A stretch of 64,000 nucleotides of DNA from Guptibacillus spartinae (GTDB lineage: Bacteria; Bacillota; Bacilli; Bacillales; Guptibacillaceae): assembly GCF_028610625.1 (NCBI RefSeq), contig NZ_JAQQWU010000012.1, positions 62,001 through 126,000 of the forward strand. The letters are read 5' to 3'. A model generated the notes under the pieces. The model was not told the DNA's origin. It saw nothing but the letters and a program-made list of their open reading frames with translations, and ran no database searches. Position numbers and translations under genes: made by a program. How positions within the stretch are numbered: the first letter of the stretch is position 1; every line of letters starts with the position of its first letter. This document shows positions 50,917 through 60,281 of the stretch, one piece after another.

Positions 50917-53168
50917 GAAAATGGATTGTTCAATTCAAACTTGAATTGTCGTTTTTGTTTAAAAGTTGGATTTTCACGCCTCTTCCATTCCTTTACTTCA
51001 TTTGGTTACTTTTGAGCATGAATACGAATCAGGAAGGGATTCACGGAAATCTCTATCGAACGACTTACGAAACCACTCACTCGCTCATTTTCATTCTTGT
51101 CACCGGCTTATGTATTCTTATTGGAGTCTACCTCATTCGGCGCGATGTAGGAAATGAATCGTTTGAATGGCATCAATCCTTTCCTGTATCTAATTTTATT
51201 TTTATAGCTGCTAAATTTGTATCCGCCCTTCTCTATATGACGATCTTTACGGTTCTCATGACCGCCACTTACTTTCTAGTTGCGACGAGTGAGAACATCG
51301 CCATTGAAGAAACCATTGCGATTTTGAAATTTTTCTTTATTCAATATGAAGTGACCTTTTTGATTAGCTTATCGCTTGGCATGCTTTTATCGGTTTTCAT
51401 TAAAAATCGGTTTGTCTATTTAATCGCGTTCTGCGCTTGGATGTTTGGAACGCTCTTTATGGAGATTTTCATTATTAACCAGGGAGACCTCTTTTATTTA
51501 AAAGTCTTTCACCTTACGTACTTATTTGTTGATTCTGTTCTTATTAACGGCACATGGGGCATTCAATTAATGAAAGAGGAAATACAGTTGCAGCGTCTCT
51601 TTGTTACGACGGTTTCAGCCTTTCTCCTTGTACTGATCATCTTTACTCTTAATATGCGTAGGCCACATCAATACGACAGGCTATGGAGAGGGTTACTAAT
51701 TCTAAGTGCCGGGCTCGTTCTCCTTTCTTACCTTCCTTACGCATCTTTCTGGAATGAAAGGATGAGAGGATTTAACGAGATAAAAGAAGAATCACCTTTT
51801 ATGACAAGTGGGCAAGATGGTGAATATAGCTACATGACATTCCCTCCGGCTCCTCAAACAAATGGCGTTTTAGAAGGTGAAGGAGCTCTTTATCAACCTG
51901 ATCGCTTTGACATTAAGGAATATGATCTTTCAATCGATCAACAAAATGAGGATTCGCTTGATGTTGAAGCACGCCTCACCCTCTCAGAAACTGAACTTTC
52001 AACGAGGGATGTCATCAAACTCACATTAAATCAAACTTTTAAGGTTAAAAACGTGAAGATCGATCAACAGCCCGTTCCATTTACAAGAAGTAATGATTTT
52101 ATAACGATTTCATTACCTGATCAAACAAACACACCTGTCATTCAATTGAATTACGAGGGAACTTATAAGCTTTGGGCCTCTAACTACGGTCAAGAATTCT
52201 ATCCAGGATATGTAGACCGCAACCAGATCATCATGCCCTCTCAATCCGCCTGGTATCCTTTGCCTGGACATCAATATCTTTATGATAGGAATGGCGAATC
52301 ACAAACCAATGTAGGAATGAACAATCGAGCGGAATTTAACGTTACCATGAATGGGCCCTCCCCCACGTTTGGAACAATCGAAGAATTTCAATCTTCAGAG
52401 GGAACATACAAACTCCATGGAAAAACCGCCAAACTTGACCTTTACTCGGGCGATCTAGTAGAAGTAACATCAGATCATTTTCCGTTTTCGATTGTCACAA
52501 CCAGCTATAACAAGAGACGAGCTCAAACATTAATGGATGAGTTGGACGAACGTCTTCTTTATACTGAGCACTACCTTACGAAAGAAATCGAGCCGATGAG
52601 ACATCTCTTTATCCTACCTGTCGAAAATATTCGCTGGGCAAATTATATGAGGCAACAAGGGTTTATTGACCAAAACTATCTTTTGAGCGAGTCATCCTTC
52701 TATCAACTCGATGAACCCTACTTAATGAAATTGTTTCTTCAAATCAACCTTTTACATGATCGTACAGAAATATATGGTTACGACGAAGGGGAGTTGGTGA
52801 CCAGCACGATTCTTAGTGCTTATACTTACCTTTATGAAATCGATCATGGAAATGAAGAAAATGCCTCCGCGATTAAGAGCATGGTGGTTACAGTTAACGA
52901 CGCCATTCCAATTGAGAATTATAGTGAGGAAGAAATTGAAGCAAATCGAATATTTTCTATGATTAAGACTGCCGTAGAGTCTGGAAAAGAAAAGCAAGTA
53001 AAAGAAGTGCTTAACCGCATCTACAGTGAAGAATGGATTGATCCGGGATTCCCTTCCGATTTCTCCTTATTCCGCAAACCTTCTACGCTCATCCTTTTCG
53101 AAGAGTGGGCGCGAATCTGGGATGAAGTAATGCAAGAAAGTCAGACGCGAAAGGAGAAAGGTTCATGA
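50913..53168 (+). CDS. ABC-2-like permease with large extracytoplasmic domain
   Basis: This 751-residue protein has two parts. Residues about 1-290 carry six or seven membrane segments typical of ABC-2 permeases. Residues about 290-751 are a soluble extracytoplasmic domain with no later membrane span. The ectodomain resembles M1 aminopeptidase-like domains in outline (ILPVENI, then a helix with LFLQINLLHDR, then DEGELVTSTIL where an HExxH would be expected), but the zinc motif is absent, so it is probably non-catalytic. It overlaps its neighbours by 4 bases on each side (ATGA). Confidence 0.8.
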   Translation: MRKWIVQFKLELSFLFKSWIFTPLPFLYFIWLLLSMNTNQEGIHGNLYRTTYETTHSLIFILVTGLCILIGVYLIRRDVGNESFEWHQSFPVSNFIFIAAKFVSALLYMTIFTVLMTATYFLVATSENIAIEETIAILKFFFIQYEVTFLISLSLGMLLSVFIKNRFVYLIAFCAWMFGTLFMEIFIINQGDLFYLKVFHLTYLFVDSVLINGTWGIQLMKEEIQLQRLFVTTVSAFLLVLIIFTLNMRRPHQYDRLWRGLLILSAGLVLLSYLPYASFWNERMRGFNEIKEESPFMTSGQDGEYSYMTFPPAPQTNGVLEGEGALYQPDRFDIKEYDLSIDQQNEDSLDVEARLTLSETELSTRDVIKLTLNQTFKVKNVKIDQQPVPFTRSNDFITISLPDQTNTPVIQLNYEGTYKLWASNYGQEFYPGYVDRNQIIMPSQSAWYPLPGHQYLYDRNGESQTNVGMNNRAEFNVTMNGPSPTFGTIEEFQSSEGTYKLHGKTAKLDLYSGDLVEVTSDHFPFSIVTTSYNKRRAQTLMDELDERLLYTEHYLTKEIEPMRHLFILPVENIRWANYMRQQGFIDQNYLLSESSFYQLDEPYLMKLFLQINLLHDRTEIYGYDEGELVTSTILSAYTYLYEIDHGNEENASAIKSMVVTVNDAIPIENYSEEEIEANRIFSMIKTAVESGKEKQVKEVLNRIYSEEWIDPGFPSDFSLFRKPSTLILFEEWARIWDEVMQESQTRKEKGS

Positions 53169-53731
53169 CAGATGAAGAATTAGTAACCGCAATGGCACGA
53201 GGAAATCAAGCTGCTTTTGAAGCCTTTGTACATCGCTACCATGCACCACTTCTTGGTTATCTTGAACGAATGTTGCGCGATCGAAAAAAGGCAGAGGATG
53301 TCGTTCAAGAAACCTTTCTAAAGTTAATCAAACAGCTGAAGTCCAAGAAAATTCCTGAAAAAATAAAGCCATGGCTCTATCAAGTCGCCACAAATCAGTG
53401 CAGAGACTATTGGAAAAGTGCAGGATTTAAATCAGAAAAACAAATTCTCGACTTTATACCTGATCAGCCTGATCAAGAGCCTTCTGTTGTTGAACTATTT
53501 GAACGACAGGAATCACGAGTTGAATTTCTTAAAAAACTGGATACCTTATCAGAAACCCAAAGAGAAATTGTCTATTTACGTTTCTATCAGGAGTTAAAGT
53601 ATCAAGAAATTGCTGAAACATTAGAACTGCCGCTTGGTACTGTTAAATCGAACTTATTTCATGCCTTAAAGAAACTAAAAGCTTCTTTAGTACGAAAGGA
53701 GGAAGTTAGCCATGCAAAACATCGATCTTGA
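53165..53731 (+). CDS. ECF-type RNA polymerase sigma factor
   Basis: This 188-residue group 4 sigma factor has region 2 (AFVHRYHAPLLGYLERMLRD then AEDVVQETFLKLIK, then KPWLYQVATNQCRDYW) and region 4 (LDTLSETQREIVYLRFYQEL then YQEIAETLELPLGTVKSNLF). Region 2 is the RpoE/SigW-like form. It lies in the middle of an ABC-transporter operon and overlaps the permease stop and the next gene (20 bases). It may read a promoter in front of this same operon. Confidence 0.93.
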   Translation: MTDEELVTAMARGNQAAFEAFVHRYHAPLLGYLERMLRDRKKAEDVVQETFLKLIKQLKSKKIPEKIKPWLYQVATNQCRDYWKSAGFKSEKQILDFIPDQPDQEPSVVELFERQESRVEFLKKLDTLSETQREIVYLRFYQELKYQEIAETLELPLGTVKSNLFHALKKLKASLVRKEEVSHAKHRS

Positions 53732-54506
53732 GTTAGAAAAGCTAGAAGATGATTTAGAACAACCGCTCAAATCCTATCTGGCTACGTCACCACGTTCTGA
53801 GGATACACAAAAACTCCTTATTTCTTTACAAGATTCTTTTGATCAATTAAAACCGTCTGAATTTGACTTCGAACAGGAAACTGAACCATCAAAACCTTCA
53901 CTTATAAAACAATGTTTGAATCAATTCAGCTCTTATCACTGGGCGTACTGGTTGATCAGCTTATTGATTTTCGCCATGCTAACGGTCATTTCTTCTGGAA
54001 GTATGGAATCAGATAGTTTATTTCCTATCGTTGTTCCAATCTATTTACTTTTTGGAGTCCTTTATAGTTATAAAACGTGGAATAAAGAAATGCGCATGGT
54101 CGAATCAATCACACCATTCCCGCCTGCTCTTTTACTATTAAGTAAACTACTCGTTGTCCTAGTAATGAACATTGGTCTTGCGCTGTTATCAACGCTTTAC
54201 ATTGTAAAGGATAATACGATGATCAATCCCGCTACTTTTCTGTTGCATTGGTTTGCACCACTTCTCTTCCTAACCGGTTTGCTTGCCTTTGTGCTGTTTC
54301 ATAAAGGAGTCATTGCGGGCTTTATTGCAGCGCTAATTGGATGGGTATTAACGTTTCTTGTTTTACCTTATACGGTGTATGCCATTTCTGGTGAAGCATT
54401 TCATCAGAACATCTTGTTTATCGTTTCTTACCTCATTATTCTTAGCCTAGGCGTCGGAATGCTTTTCTTATCTTATCGGAAAAGTTTACGTCTCTCTTAT
54501 TTGTGA
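53712..54506 (+). CDS. Membrane protein, ABC-2-like permease with putative anti-sigma N-terminus
   Basis: This 264-residue protein has an acidic cytosolic N-terminal 75 residues, then about six membrane helices. ESITPFPPALLLLSKLLVV is like an ABC-2 permease core. The gene directly follows the ECF sigma gene, the usual place of an anti-sigma factor, but no zinc-binding HxxxCxxC is present. I read it as a permease partner for the second ATPase that may also bind the sigma factor. ATG follows AAGGAGGAAG within the sigma gene. Confidence 0.7.
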   Translation: MQNIDLELEKLEDDLEQPLKSYLATSPRSEDTQKLLISLQDSFDQLKPSEFDFEQETEPSKPSLIKQCLNQFSSYHWAYWLISLLIFAMLTVISSGSMESDSLFPIVVPIYLLFGVLYSYKTWNKEMRMVESITPFPPALLLLSKLLVVLVMNIGLALLSTLYIVKDNTMINPATFLLHWFAPLLFLTGLLAFVLFHKGVIAGFIAALIGWVLTFLVLPYTVYAISGEAFHQNILFIVSYLIILSLGVGMLFLSYRKSLRLSYL

Positions 54507-54516
54507 GGGATCGTGA

Positions 54517-55383
54517 ATGATACAAATTGATAACATCAAGCATACTCGAAAACAATTTGCTCTCTCTATTCCTGAATTAGATTTAGGCAAAGGCATCACC
54601 ATTTTAGTTGGCAAAAATGGATCTGGTAAATCCACATTACTTCAACTAATTGCTACTGCATTAAAGCCCCATCGAGGTACGATTAAGTACGGTGGGAAAA
54701 CAATAGACGATGCCCTTCCATTTATACGGAAAAACATCGGATTTCTGCCTACTGGGATTGAGCTTTATGAAGAAATGAAAGTAACTCGTTTTCTACGCTA
54801 CATGAGTGAACTAAAAGGGGGGGTTAATGAGGAGGCTATCGAAAAAACGATAGTGGCGCTTCACCTTCAGGACGTGAAACATGTGAAAATAAAGACCCTT
54901 TCACAAGGTTTGAAGCAAAGAGTTGGTATTGCTCAGGCCATACTTAATTGTCCTCCTATTTTGCTACTTGATGAACCCTTAAACTATTTAGATAGTCGAG
55001 AGCGTAAAAATGTGGTCTCCCTTTTATCTCGATATGCTAAAACGAGACTTGTCCTAATCGCCACCCATGAGTTAAACGAATGGGAAGATATTGCGGATGA
55101 TGTGATCTGGCTTCAAGAAGGAAAAGTCATTTTTAATGGCTCTACTCCGCTTTGGAAATCACAGCTTCCTTTACGTGTTTGGCAAGGTCACATTCTCCTT
55201 TCTCAAATCACGGATCTCGATTCCGAACGAGTGATTCATATGAAACGAGAACCCCAATATTACTTCATTAAATATATGGATGTATCAAAACCATTCGCTC
55301 ATTTTAAAGAGGTAGAAGTCACCATTGAAGATGCTTACTTTATTCGCAAAAAATCCAGAGACCGGGGACGATTAAAACTATGA
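54517..55383 (+). CDS. ABC transporter ATPase (second of the ECF-linked operon)
   Basis: This 288-residue ATPase has Walker A GKNGSGKST, signature LSQGLKQRVGIA and Walker B ILLLDEPLNYLD, with H-loop LIATHELNEW. The signature is divergent (SQG), as with the first ATPase. It probably works with the preceding membrane protein or with the large permease. ATG follows GAGGGATCGTGA. Its stop TGA overlaps the start of the 48-codon ORF (ATGA). Confidence 0.92.
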   Translation: MIQIDNIKHTRKQFALSIPELDLGKGITILVGKNGSGKSTLLQLIATALKPHRGTIKYGGKTIDDALPFIRKNIGFLPTGIELYEEMKVTRFLRYMSELKGGVNEEAIEKTIVALHLQDVKHVKIKTLSQGLKQRVGIAQAILNCPPILLLDEPLNYLDSRERKNVVSLLSRYAKTRLVLIATHELNEWEDIADDVIWLQEGKVIFNGSTPLWKSQLPLRVWQGHILLSQITDLDSERVIHMKREPQYYFIKYMDVSKPFAHFKEVEVTIEDAYFIRKKSRDRGRLKL

Positions 55384-55526
55384 TCACAAAGGAGATCAGA
55401 CAGAAGATCAACAGTTACCCAAATATTAGCCAACTTGACTACAAGCATATGATTGAGAAGCTTGAAGTAATGAAGAAGAGAGACGCGAGAAAGAGTACTG
55501 ACGATCAAAAAAATTCCAAACAATAG
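55380..55526 (+). CDS. Small coupled protein, unknown (48 aa)
   Basis: This frame encodes 48 residues beginning MITKEIRQKINSYPNISQLD and ending in a charged tail with KKRDARKSTDDQ. Its ATG overlaps the TGA of the second ABC ATPase (ATGA), the same overlap used between other genes in this operon, which supports translation. It is soluble and highly charged, with no known family. A hairpin follows at 55552-55583. It is the sixth gene of the ECF-linked unit. Confidence 0.65.
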   Translation: MITKEIRQKINSYPNISQLDYKHMIEKLEVMKKRDARKSTDDQKNSKQ

Positions 55527-55551
55527 ACCATATAGTAGCGTTAATAGAGAA

Positions 55552-55590
55552 ATCCCCTAAAAGAACCATCACTTTTAGGGGATAATTTAA
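55552..55590. terminator. Terminator after the ECF-linked operon
   Basis: ATCCCCTAAAAG (55552-55563) pairs with CTTTTAGGGGAT (55572-55583), followed by a short AT-rich run. It may serve the converging cupin gene as well. Confidence 0.7.
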
Positions 55591-55604
55591 CTAGCCTACA
55601 CGTG

Positions 55605-56306
55605 TTACGTAGATAATTTCTTGCTTTTTTGAAGAAGTTTCGATTCTCCAGTACGTTCCCATTCTTCCACTACTTCGTATGCCTTCTCAGGAGAATAACC
55701 CTTACCTACCAGCACTCCCATTAAAATAAATTCTTGAAGTATGTGCGTTGCGTTTATGCCTCTTTTTACATCTTCCAATCCTTCATTTACAAGGTATTCC
55801 GTATATTCAACCCACTCATCAGGCGTTTTGCCAAACACTTTTTTAGCTCGCTCTTCCGCTGCAATGGCATCTTCTTTCGTTTCATGAACCGTTCCAAACG
55901 GATGGTTCGGTGGCGCATAAATGGAGTAAAGCTTTATTGGAACATCACCAGTATTGGTTAGGTTATGCCAAGTACCGGCCGGAATAAAAACAGCATAGTC
56001 ATCGTAAACTTCTTTCTCATAGTTCAAAGCATTTTTCCGTTTTCCCATTTGTACCTTACCCTGACCTTGTTCAATACGTAAAAATTGATCTAAATTTGGA
56101 TGTCTTTCCAATCCAATATCTTCTCCAACGTCGATGCTCATTAATGTTAGTTGTAAATGGTCACCCGTCCACAAAGCCGTTCGAAACGTATCGTTTTGCA
56201 ATGTAGCTTCATTTATATTGGCTACGAAAGGTTTCGGACCATAATCTTTAAATTCTCTACTCCCCTGACTATTTTGTGATCCAAAAGAATTAGCATTTGC
56301 GTACAT
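55605..56306 (-). CDS. Cupin-domain protein
   Basis: This 233-residue protein has a single cupin domain (about residues 55-140). Metal-ligand-like motifs are GLERHPNLDQFLRIEQGQGKV and VFIPAGTWHNLTNTGD. A helical C-terminal extension (VFGKTPDEWVEYTEYL) follows. Cupins are mostly dioxygenases, isomerases or binding proteins; no substrate is evident. ATG at 56306 is about 10 bases after GAAGGG. It is monocistronic. Confidence 0.8.
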   Translation of the reverse strand: MYANANSFGSQNSQGSREFKDYGPKPFVANINEATLQNDTFRTALWTGDHLQLTLMSIDVGEDIGLERHPNLDQFLRIEQGQGKVQMGKRKNALNYEKEVYDDYAVFIPAGTWHNLTNTGDVPIKLYSIYAPPNHPFGTVHETKEDAIAAEERAKKVFGKTPDEWVEYTEYLVNEGLEDVKRGINATHILQEFILMGVLVGKGYSPEKAYEVVEEWERTGESKLLQKSKKLST

Positions 56307-56405
56307 TTTTTTCAATCCCTTCACAAATCATAAAATATCCTATGCATTTGTACCGGGTGTGTACGTTAAATTTAAAATACTGAACTATTTTGCCATTTAT
56401 AGAAC

Positions 56406-56444
56406 AGAAAAAAACGCACTGATGTCATTCAGTACGTTTTTTTT
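56406..56444. terminator. Terminator between the intracellular subtilisin and cupin genes
   Basis: AAAACGCACTGA pairs imperfectly with TCAGTACGTTTT around TGTCAT, with A and T runs on both sides. Confidence 0.78.
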
Positions 56445-56459
56445 ATCATTAAGGCGCTC

Positions 56460-57464
56460 TTATTTAATCGCCTTTTCAGCTTTCACTTCCGTTTGACTCC
56501 ATGTAGTCGTATAAACATTAAAGAGCGATTCAAGTTGATTGACTAAATCAAGAGCGAGTAGCCCATTCCCTTCTGCTTGCTTTGAACATCCAATGGGCAC
56601 GGTCCTCTTAATAAGCTGTGAATAAATTTCTGCTTCACTGAGCGTTCGCTTAAATTCGTTTTCTGCTACATTCTTTAGAAGGGCAATGGCTCCAGATACG
56701 TGGGGTGCCGCCATGGACGTGCCAGAAAGAACAGCATATTTTCCACCCGGATAAGTCGACAGAATATCTACACCTGGTGCAACTAAATCAATCTCATTAT
56801 TGGTATTCGAAAATGGCGCAAGCATACGCTGAAAAGAGGCTGCCCCTACTTCAATGACCTCATTATAAGCTCCTGGATAAGCGTATTCAGACGTATCCTC
56901 CCTGCCATCCCCTTCATTTCCAGCGGCGCACACAACCGAAATATTTTGATTCACTGCGTCTTTAATGACTTCGTAAAGTTCAGGAACATTGGATGGTCCG
57001 CCAAGAGACATTGAAATCACATTAACACGTTCTCCACCCGGTCCCTTCCAATCAATGGCATAACGAATGCCATTAATAATCGATTGATAAGATCCGCTCC
57101 CTGACTCATCGAGTACTTTTACGATTAGTAATTTTGATTCTGGCGCAACACCCTGCACACCTTTTTCTCCGTTCGTTGCGGCAATCGTTCCAGCTACGTG
57201 CGTGCCATGACCATTATTATCATCGTAACGGTCCGCATCTCCACCGAAATCTTTCGTGAAATTCTTACCGCCGATAATGCGAGATTGAAGATCTGGGTGA
57301 TCCATCTGACATCCGGTGTCGACAACCGCAATGATCCGTCCCTTTCCTTTTTCAGCTTCATCCCAAATGGCTGGAGCTTGAATCATTTCTACTCCGTCAG
57401 GTAGAATGCCCGCTTCTTGAACGACATCATTTACTTTGAATGGTATTAGTCTAACTTCACTCAT
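56460..57464 (-). CDS. Intracellular subtilisin-like serine protease
   Basis: This 334-residue S8 protease has the catalytic triad in [15 protein letters not shown] (Asp), [14 protein letters not shown] (His) and [12 protein letters not shown] (Ser). There is no signal peptide. The short N-terminal extension reads [20 protein letters not shown], corresponding to the LIPY-type inhibitory pro-segment of Bacillus intracellular serine proteases, where cleavage activates the enzyme. It likely degrades cytosolic proteins late in growth or sporulation. It is single-gene with its own terminator. Confidence 0.92.
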   Translation of the reverse strand: MSEVRLIPFKVNDVVQEAGILPDGVEMIQAPAIWDEAEKGKGRIIAVVDTGCQMDHPDLQSRIIGGKNFTKDFGGDADRYDDNNGHGTHVAGTIAATNGEKGVQGVAPESKLLIVKVLDESGSGSYQSIINGIRYAIDWKGPGGERVNVISMSLGGPSNVPELYEVIKDAVNQNISVVCAAGNEGDGREDTSEYAYPGAYNEVIEVGAASFQRMLAPFSNTNNEIDLVAPGVDILSTYPGGKYAVLSGTSMAAPHVSGAIALLKNVAENEFKRTLSEAEIYSQLIKRTVPIGCSKQAEGNGLLALDLVNQLESLFNVYTTTWSQTEVKAEKAIK

Positions 57465-57578
57465 AGGTAACGCCCCCTCTTTTTTACTGAATTATCTGAT
57501 AAAAAGGCATGAGTTGTCTAGTTCCATATGGTCTAATTTCCCATATTATTTTTTCTAAATGTCGTTCTTTTTTACTAT

Positions 57579-58937
57579 TTAGAGAAGACGGGCAGCTATT
57601 TCAGCAAGCTTACTTCTTTCTGTGCTTGTTAAGTGAACAATTCCAACTTCATTTTCTTGCTTTAATCGTTCAACTGCATAAGTTAGACCATTGTTCACTG
57701 CATCAAGGTAAGGATGATCAATTTGCTCAGGATCACCAATTAGAATGATTTTTGTTCCTTCTCCAACCCTAGTTAGAATTGTTTTCACTTCATGAGGGGA
57801 TAAATTTTGAACTTCATCAATAATCACAAATTGATTTGGGATACTTCTCCCTCTTATGTATGTTAAAGCCTCAACTTTTAATGTTCTTAAGCCCGATAAA
57901 ATGTTATTCAATTCCTCTTCGTTATTCGCGTCAAATAAAAATTCCAAATTGTCATATATCGGTTGAATCCATGGTCTCAGTTTTTCTTCTTTTTCACCTG
58001 GTAAAAAGCCGATATCATTTCCTACCGGTACAACAGGTTTCGAGACAAGGAGCTTTTGATAATGCTGCTCATCTTCTGTCTGGCTAAGGCCTGCCGCAAG
58101 AGCAAGCAAGGTTTTACCCGTTCCCGCTTTTCCAGTGGCACAGACGAGGGAGACGCTTTTATCCATAAGAAGCTCCATCAGCATGCGCTGTTGGACATTT
58201 TTCGGAAGTATTCCCCATATATGTTCACTCTCTCGATTTAATCCCTGAACAACCAATTTCTGATTGCAAATGAAGACTCTACCGATCCCCGAATGACTAC
58301 TTCCAAAGACATCTTTTAGAAGTACAAAATCTTGCACATATACTTCTTCGGTCGTGTACTCTCGCACGATGTCCATCGAAAGTTCACCGCTCTGATAGAG
58401 AGCGTCAATAACTTCCGGAGGCACAAGTATTTCATGATAGCCACGATGAAGACGTTCAACGTGTTCAATGAGCCGATCATTCTCATATAGTTCTGGAAAA
58501 AATGCTGGTAAATCGAGTGATTTCTTTAGCGCATCTGCTTTTGCAATCATTAACGTATCATTTGAAACAAGGATGACTTCGCCTATTGAATCGGCACTTA
58601 AATTAATGGCTACTGCAATGATACGATTATCATTTGAATCTTCACTAAACTCATTTCGTAGTTTATCAAAAGAGCGATGGTTTAACTCAATTCGAAATGT
58701 TCCTCCTGATTCAAGCGGAATCGGTTGATCAAGTTTTCCTTTGTTTTTGTCTCGCAGTTTCTTGTACATTCTGCTAAATTCTCGCGCATTTCGACCTACC
58801 TCATTCATTAATCGCTTCTTAGAATCGATTTCTTCAATGACGATCGCTGGAACGACAACATGGTTGTCTCCAAACTGAAAGAGTGAATAGGCATCATGCA
58901 AAAGAATATTGGTGTCTAGAACAAAGGTTTTCAACAA
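57579..58937 (-). CDS. ylaK: PIN-PhoH ATPase (YlaK-like, PhoH2)
   Basis: This 452-residue fusion has an N-terminal PIN ribonuclease domain (FVLDTNILLHDAYSLF with the acidic Asp, IVIEEIDS, and LVSNDTLM) and a C-terminal PhoH-type P-loop ATPase (CATGKAGTGKTLLALAAGLS, VIIDEVQNLSP). Proteins of this build unwind and cleave RNA in an ATP-dependent manner. TTG at 58937 is 8 bases after AAGGAG. No antitoxin-like small gene is evident upstream. YlaK is the B. subtilis match. Confidence 0.88.
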   Translation of the reverse strand: MLKTFVLDTNILLHDAYSLFQFGDNHVVVPAIVIEEIDSKKRLMNEVGRNAREFSRMYKKLRDKNKGKLDQPIPLESGGTFRIELNHRSFDKLRNEFSEDSNDNRIIAVAINLSADSIGEVILVSNDTLMIAKADALKKSLDLPAFFPELYENDRLIEHVERLHRGYHEILVPPEVIDALYQSGELSMDIVREYTTEEVYVQDFVLLKDVFGSSHSGIGRVFICNQKLVVQGLNRESEHIWGILPKNVQQRMLMELLMDKSVSLVCATGKAGTGKTLLALAAGLSQTEDEQHYQKLLVSKPVVPVGNDIGFLPGEKEEKLRPWIQPIYDNLEFLFDANNEEELNNILSGLRTLKVEALTYIRGRSIPNQFVIIDEVQNLSPHEVKTILTRVGEGTKIILIGDPEQIDHPYLDAVNNGLTYAVERLKQENEVGIVHLTSTERSKLAEIAARLL

Positions 58938-59078
58938 CAGAACAGCTCCTTTTAACGAAAGTTTAAGAAGGCGAAGGAAAGTCCCTTCACTTTGAGCTAT
59001 TCCCTATTTCTTTTCTCTGATCCTACCCTTTTACATAAATACAATCTGATTTACAGTTTCTTCATAATTTATTGTTAG

Positions 59079-59849
59079 CTATATTCTCACATATTGCTTA
59101 TAAGCTGCATATTCATGAAAACCAGACTTCCGGAGAATCGGTTCAGACGTCCCAAGTCTTGCCTGTGTTACCGCTAACTCACATCCTCTTTTTCTCGCTT
59201 CTATTAAACGGGATGATAACATACTTCGGTAGATTCCTTTGCCTCTATATTCAGGTAGCACAGCTGCTCCGCTTAAGTAGAGTACTTTTCCATCCTTACT
59301 ATAGCGATAATTTGAATAGCCTACGGGCTTATTGTTCTCGAGAGCAAGCGTGTATCCGCCTCTTCGATCAAGGAATTGAAGATAAGATGCGCGCTCATGA
59401 ATAGCCGCTTGCTTCGCTTTCGTGTCATATCCCCAGATTGCCGCAGCGACTTGCACATGCGCCTCGACGTCTTCTTCCGTCGTCACCTCGCGATAAGTAA
59501 AATTGGTTGAAGGCGTTTCTTCTTCTGTTAGTACCTTCGCTAAACCAACGTATGTCTCCTCATGCTGAAAGTCTAATGTCATAAGGTGCTCTTCTAATTC
59601 ACTAGAATCCGACCTTGATCGCACCCACCACGCAAATGGACTTCCTTTAAAGTATGCGAGGACATCCTTTACATCAGCCACTCTTCGACGAAATCGAACG
59701 ACCTTATTTGCATAGACACTCGTTGATTTTTCATTTTTGATCATCACGAGGTCATGATTATGAATATAGTGAATAGATTCAGGTACAAAAGCTTCTTCAT
59801 AATCCCATTGAATTGCTTCAATTGAATGAATGATTTGCTCATTATTCAT
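59079..59849 (-). CDS. GNAT-family N-acetyltransferase
   Basis: This 256-residue protein has a C-terminal GNAT domain (about residues 130-256). The acetyl-CoA loop is in AAVLPEYRGKGIYRSML, and a preceding Trp/Tyr-rich segment reads VAAAIWGYDTKAKQAA. The N-terminal half has no clear domain. The acetyl acceptor is unknown. It stands alone, divergent from the FbpA-like gene. Confidence 0.86.
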   Translation of the reverse strand: MNNEQIIHSIEAIQWDYEEAFVPESIHYIHNHDLVMIKNEKSTSVYANKVVRFRRRVADVKDVLAYFKGSPFAWWVRSRSDSSELEEHLMTLDFQHEETYVGLAKVLTEEETPSTNFTYREVTTEEDVEAHVQVAAAIWGYDTKAKQAAIHERASYLQFLDRRGGYTLALENNKPVGYSNYRYSKDGKVLYLSGAAVLPEYRGKGIYRSMLSSRLIEARKRGCELAVTQARLGTSEPILRKSGFHEYAAYKQYVRI

Positions 59850-59993
59850 TGTGTCTCATCTCATTTCTTCCCCTTATGGTGTGGTTAATGCTGGAACGCC
59901 AGCTTATATGACCAATTTGTCACATCTAATGGAGATTAAAACGCATAGCACCAGGACATACTGGGAATAACAATTTTTAAGGAGGGTGTGCTG

Positions 59994-60152
59994 ATGGAAA
60001 CCAATCAGCTAAGAAAAGCATTAGAACAGCGTAGAAATTATTACATTTCAAAGCTTATTGAGGCAGGAGCCTATTCCACCGCTGATCACCATCTGTATCA
60101 CTGTACGCTAACGGATCTTGAAAAAGAGTACAAACAACTATCCAACTATTAA
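59994..60152 (+). CDS. fbpA: FbpA-like small protein (Fur-regulated basic protein A family)
   Basis: This 52-residue protein reads METNQLRKALEQRRNYYISK, then LIEAGAY, then DLEKEYKQL. This LRxALExRxxxxIxKLIxAGxY and LTxLEKEY pattern is that of FbpA, which in Bacillus assists the Fur/FsrA iron-sparing response. AAGGAGGG precedes the ATG. No Fur box was visible upstream, so iron control is not shown here. It is too short for routine ORF calling. Confidence 0.72.
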   Translation: METNQLRKALEQRRNYYISKLIEAGAYSTADHHLYHCTLTDLEKEYKQLSNY

Positions 60153-60168
60153 TATCTTAGATCAACGT

Positions 60169-60195
60169 GAGATTCGAATAGAATCTCTTTTTTAT
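60169..60195 (+). terminator. Terminator of the FbpA-like gene
   Basis: GAGATTC (60169-60175) pairs with GAATCTC (60181-60187) around GAATA, followed by six T. Confidence 0.8.
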
Positions 60196-60281
60196 TTTTA
60201 TATACGTATAAAACAGCTATAGACTGGTAAAAATGGGGACATAGCTTGAAAAACTAGCAAAATAAGAAAGGATGAAACACG

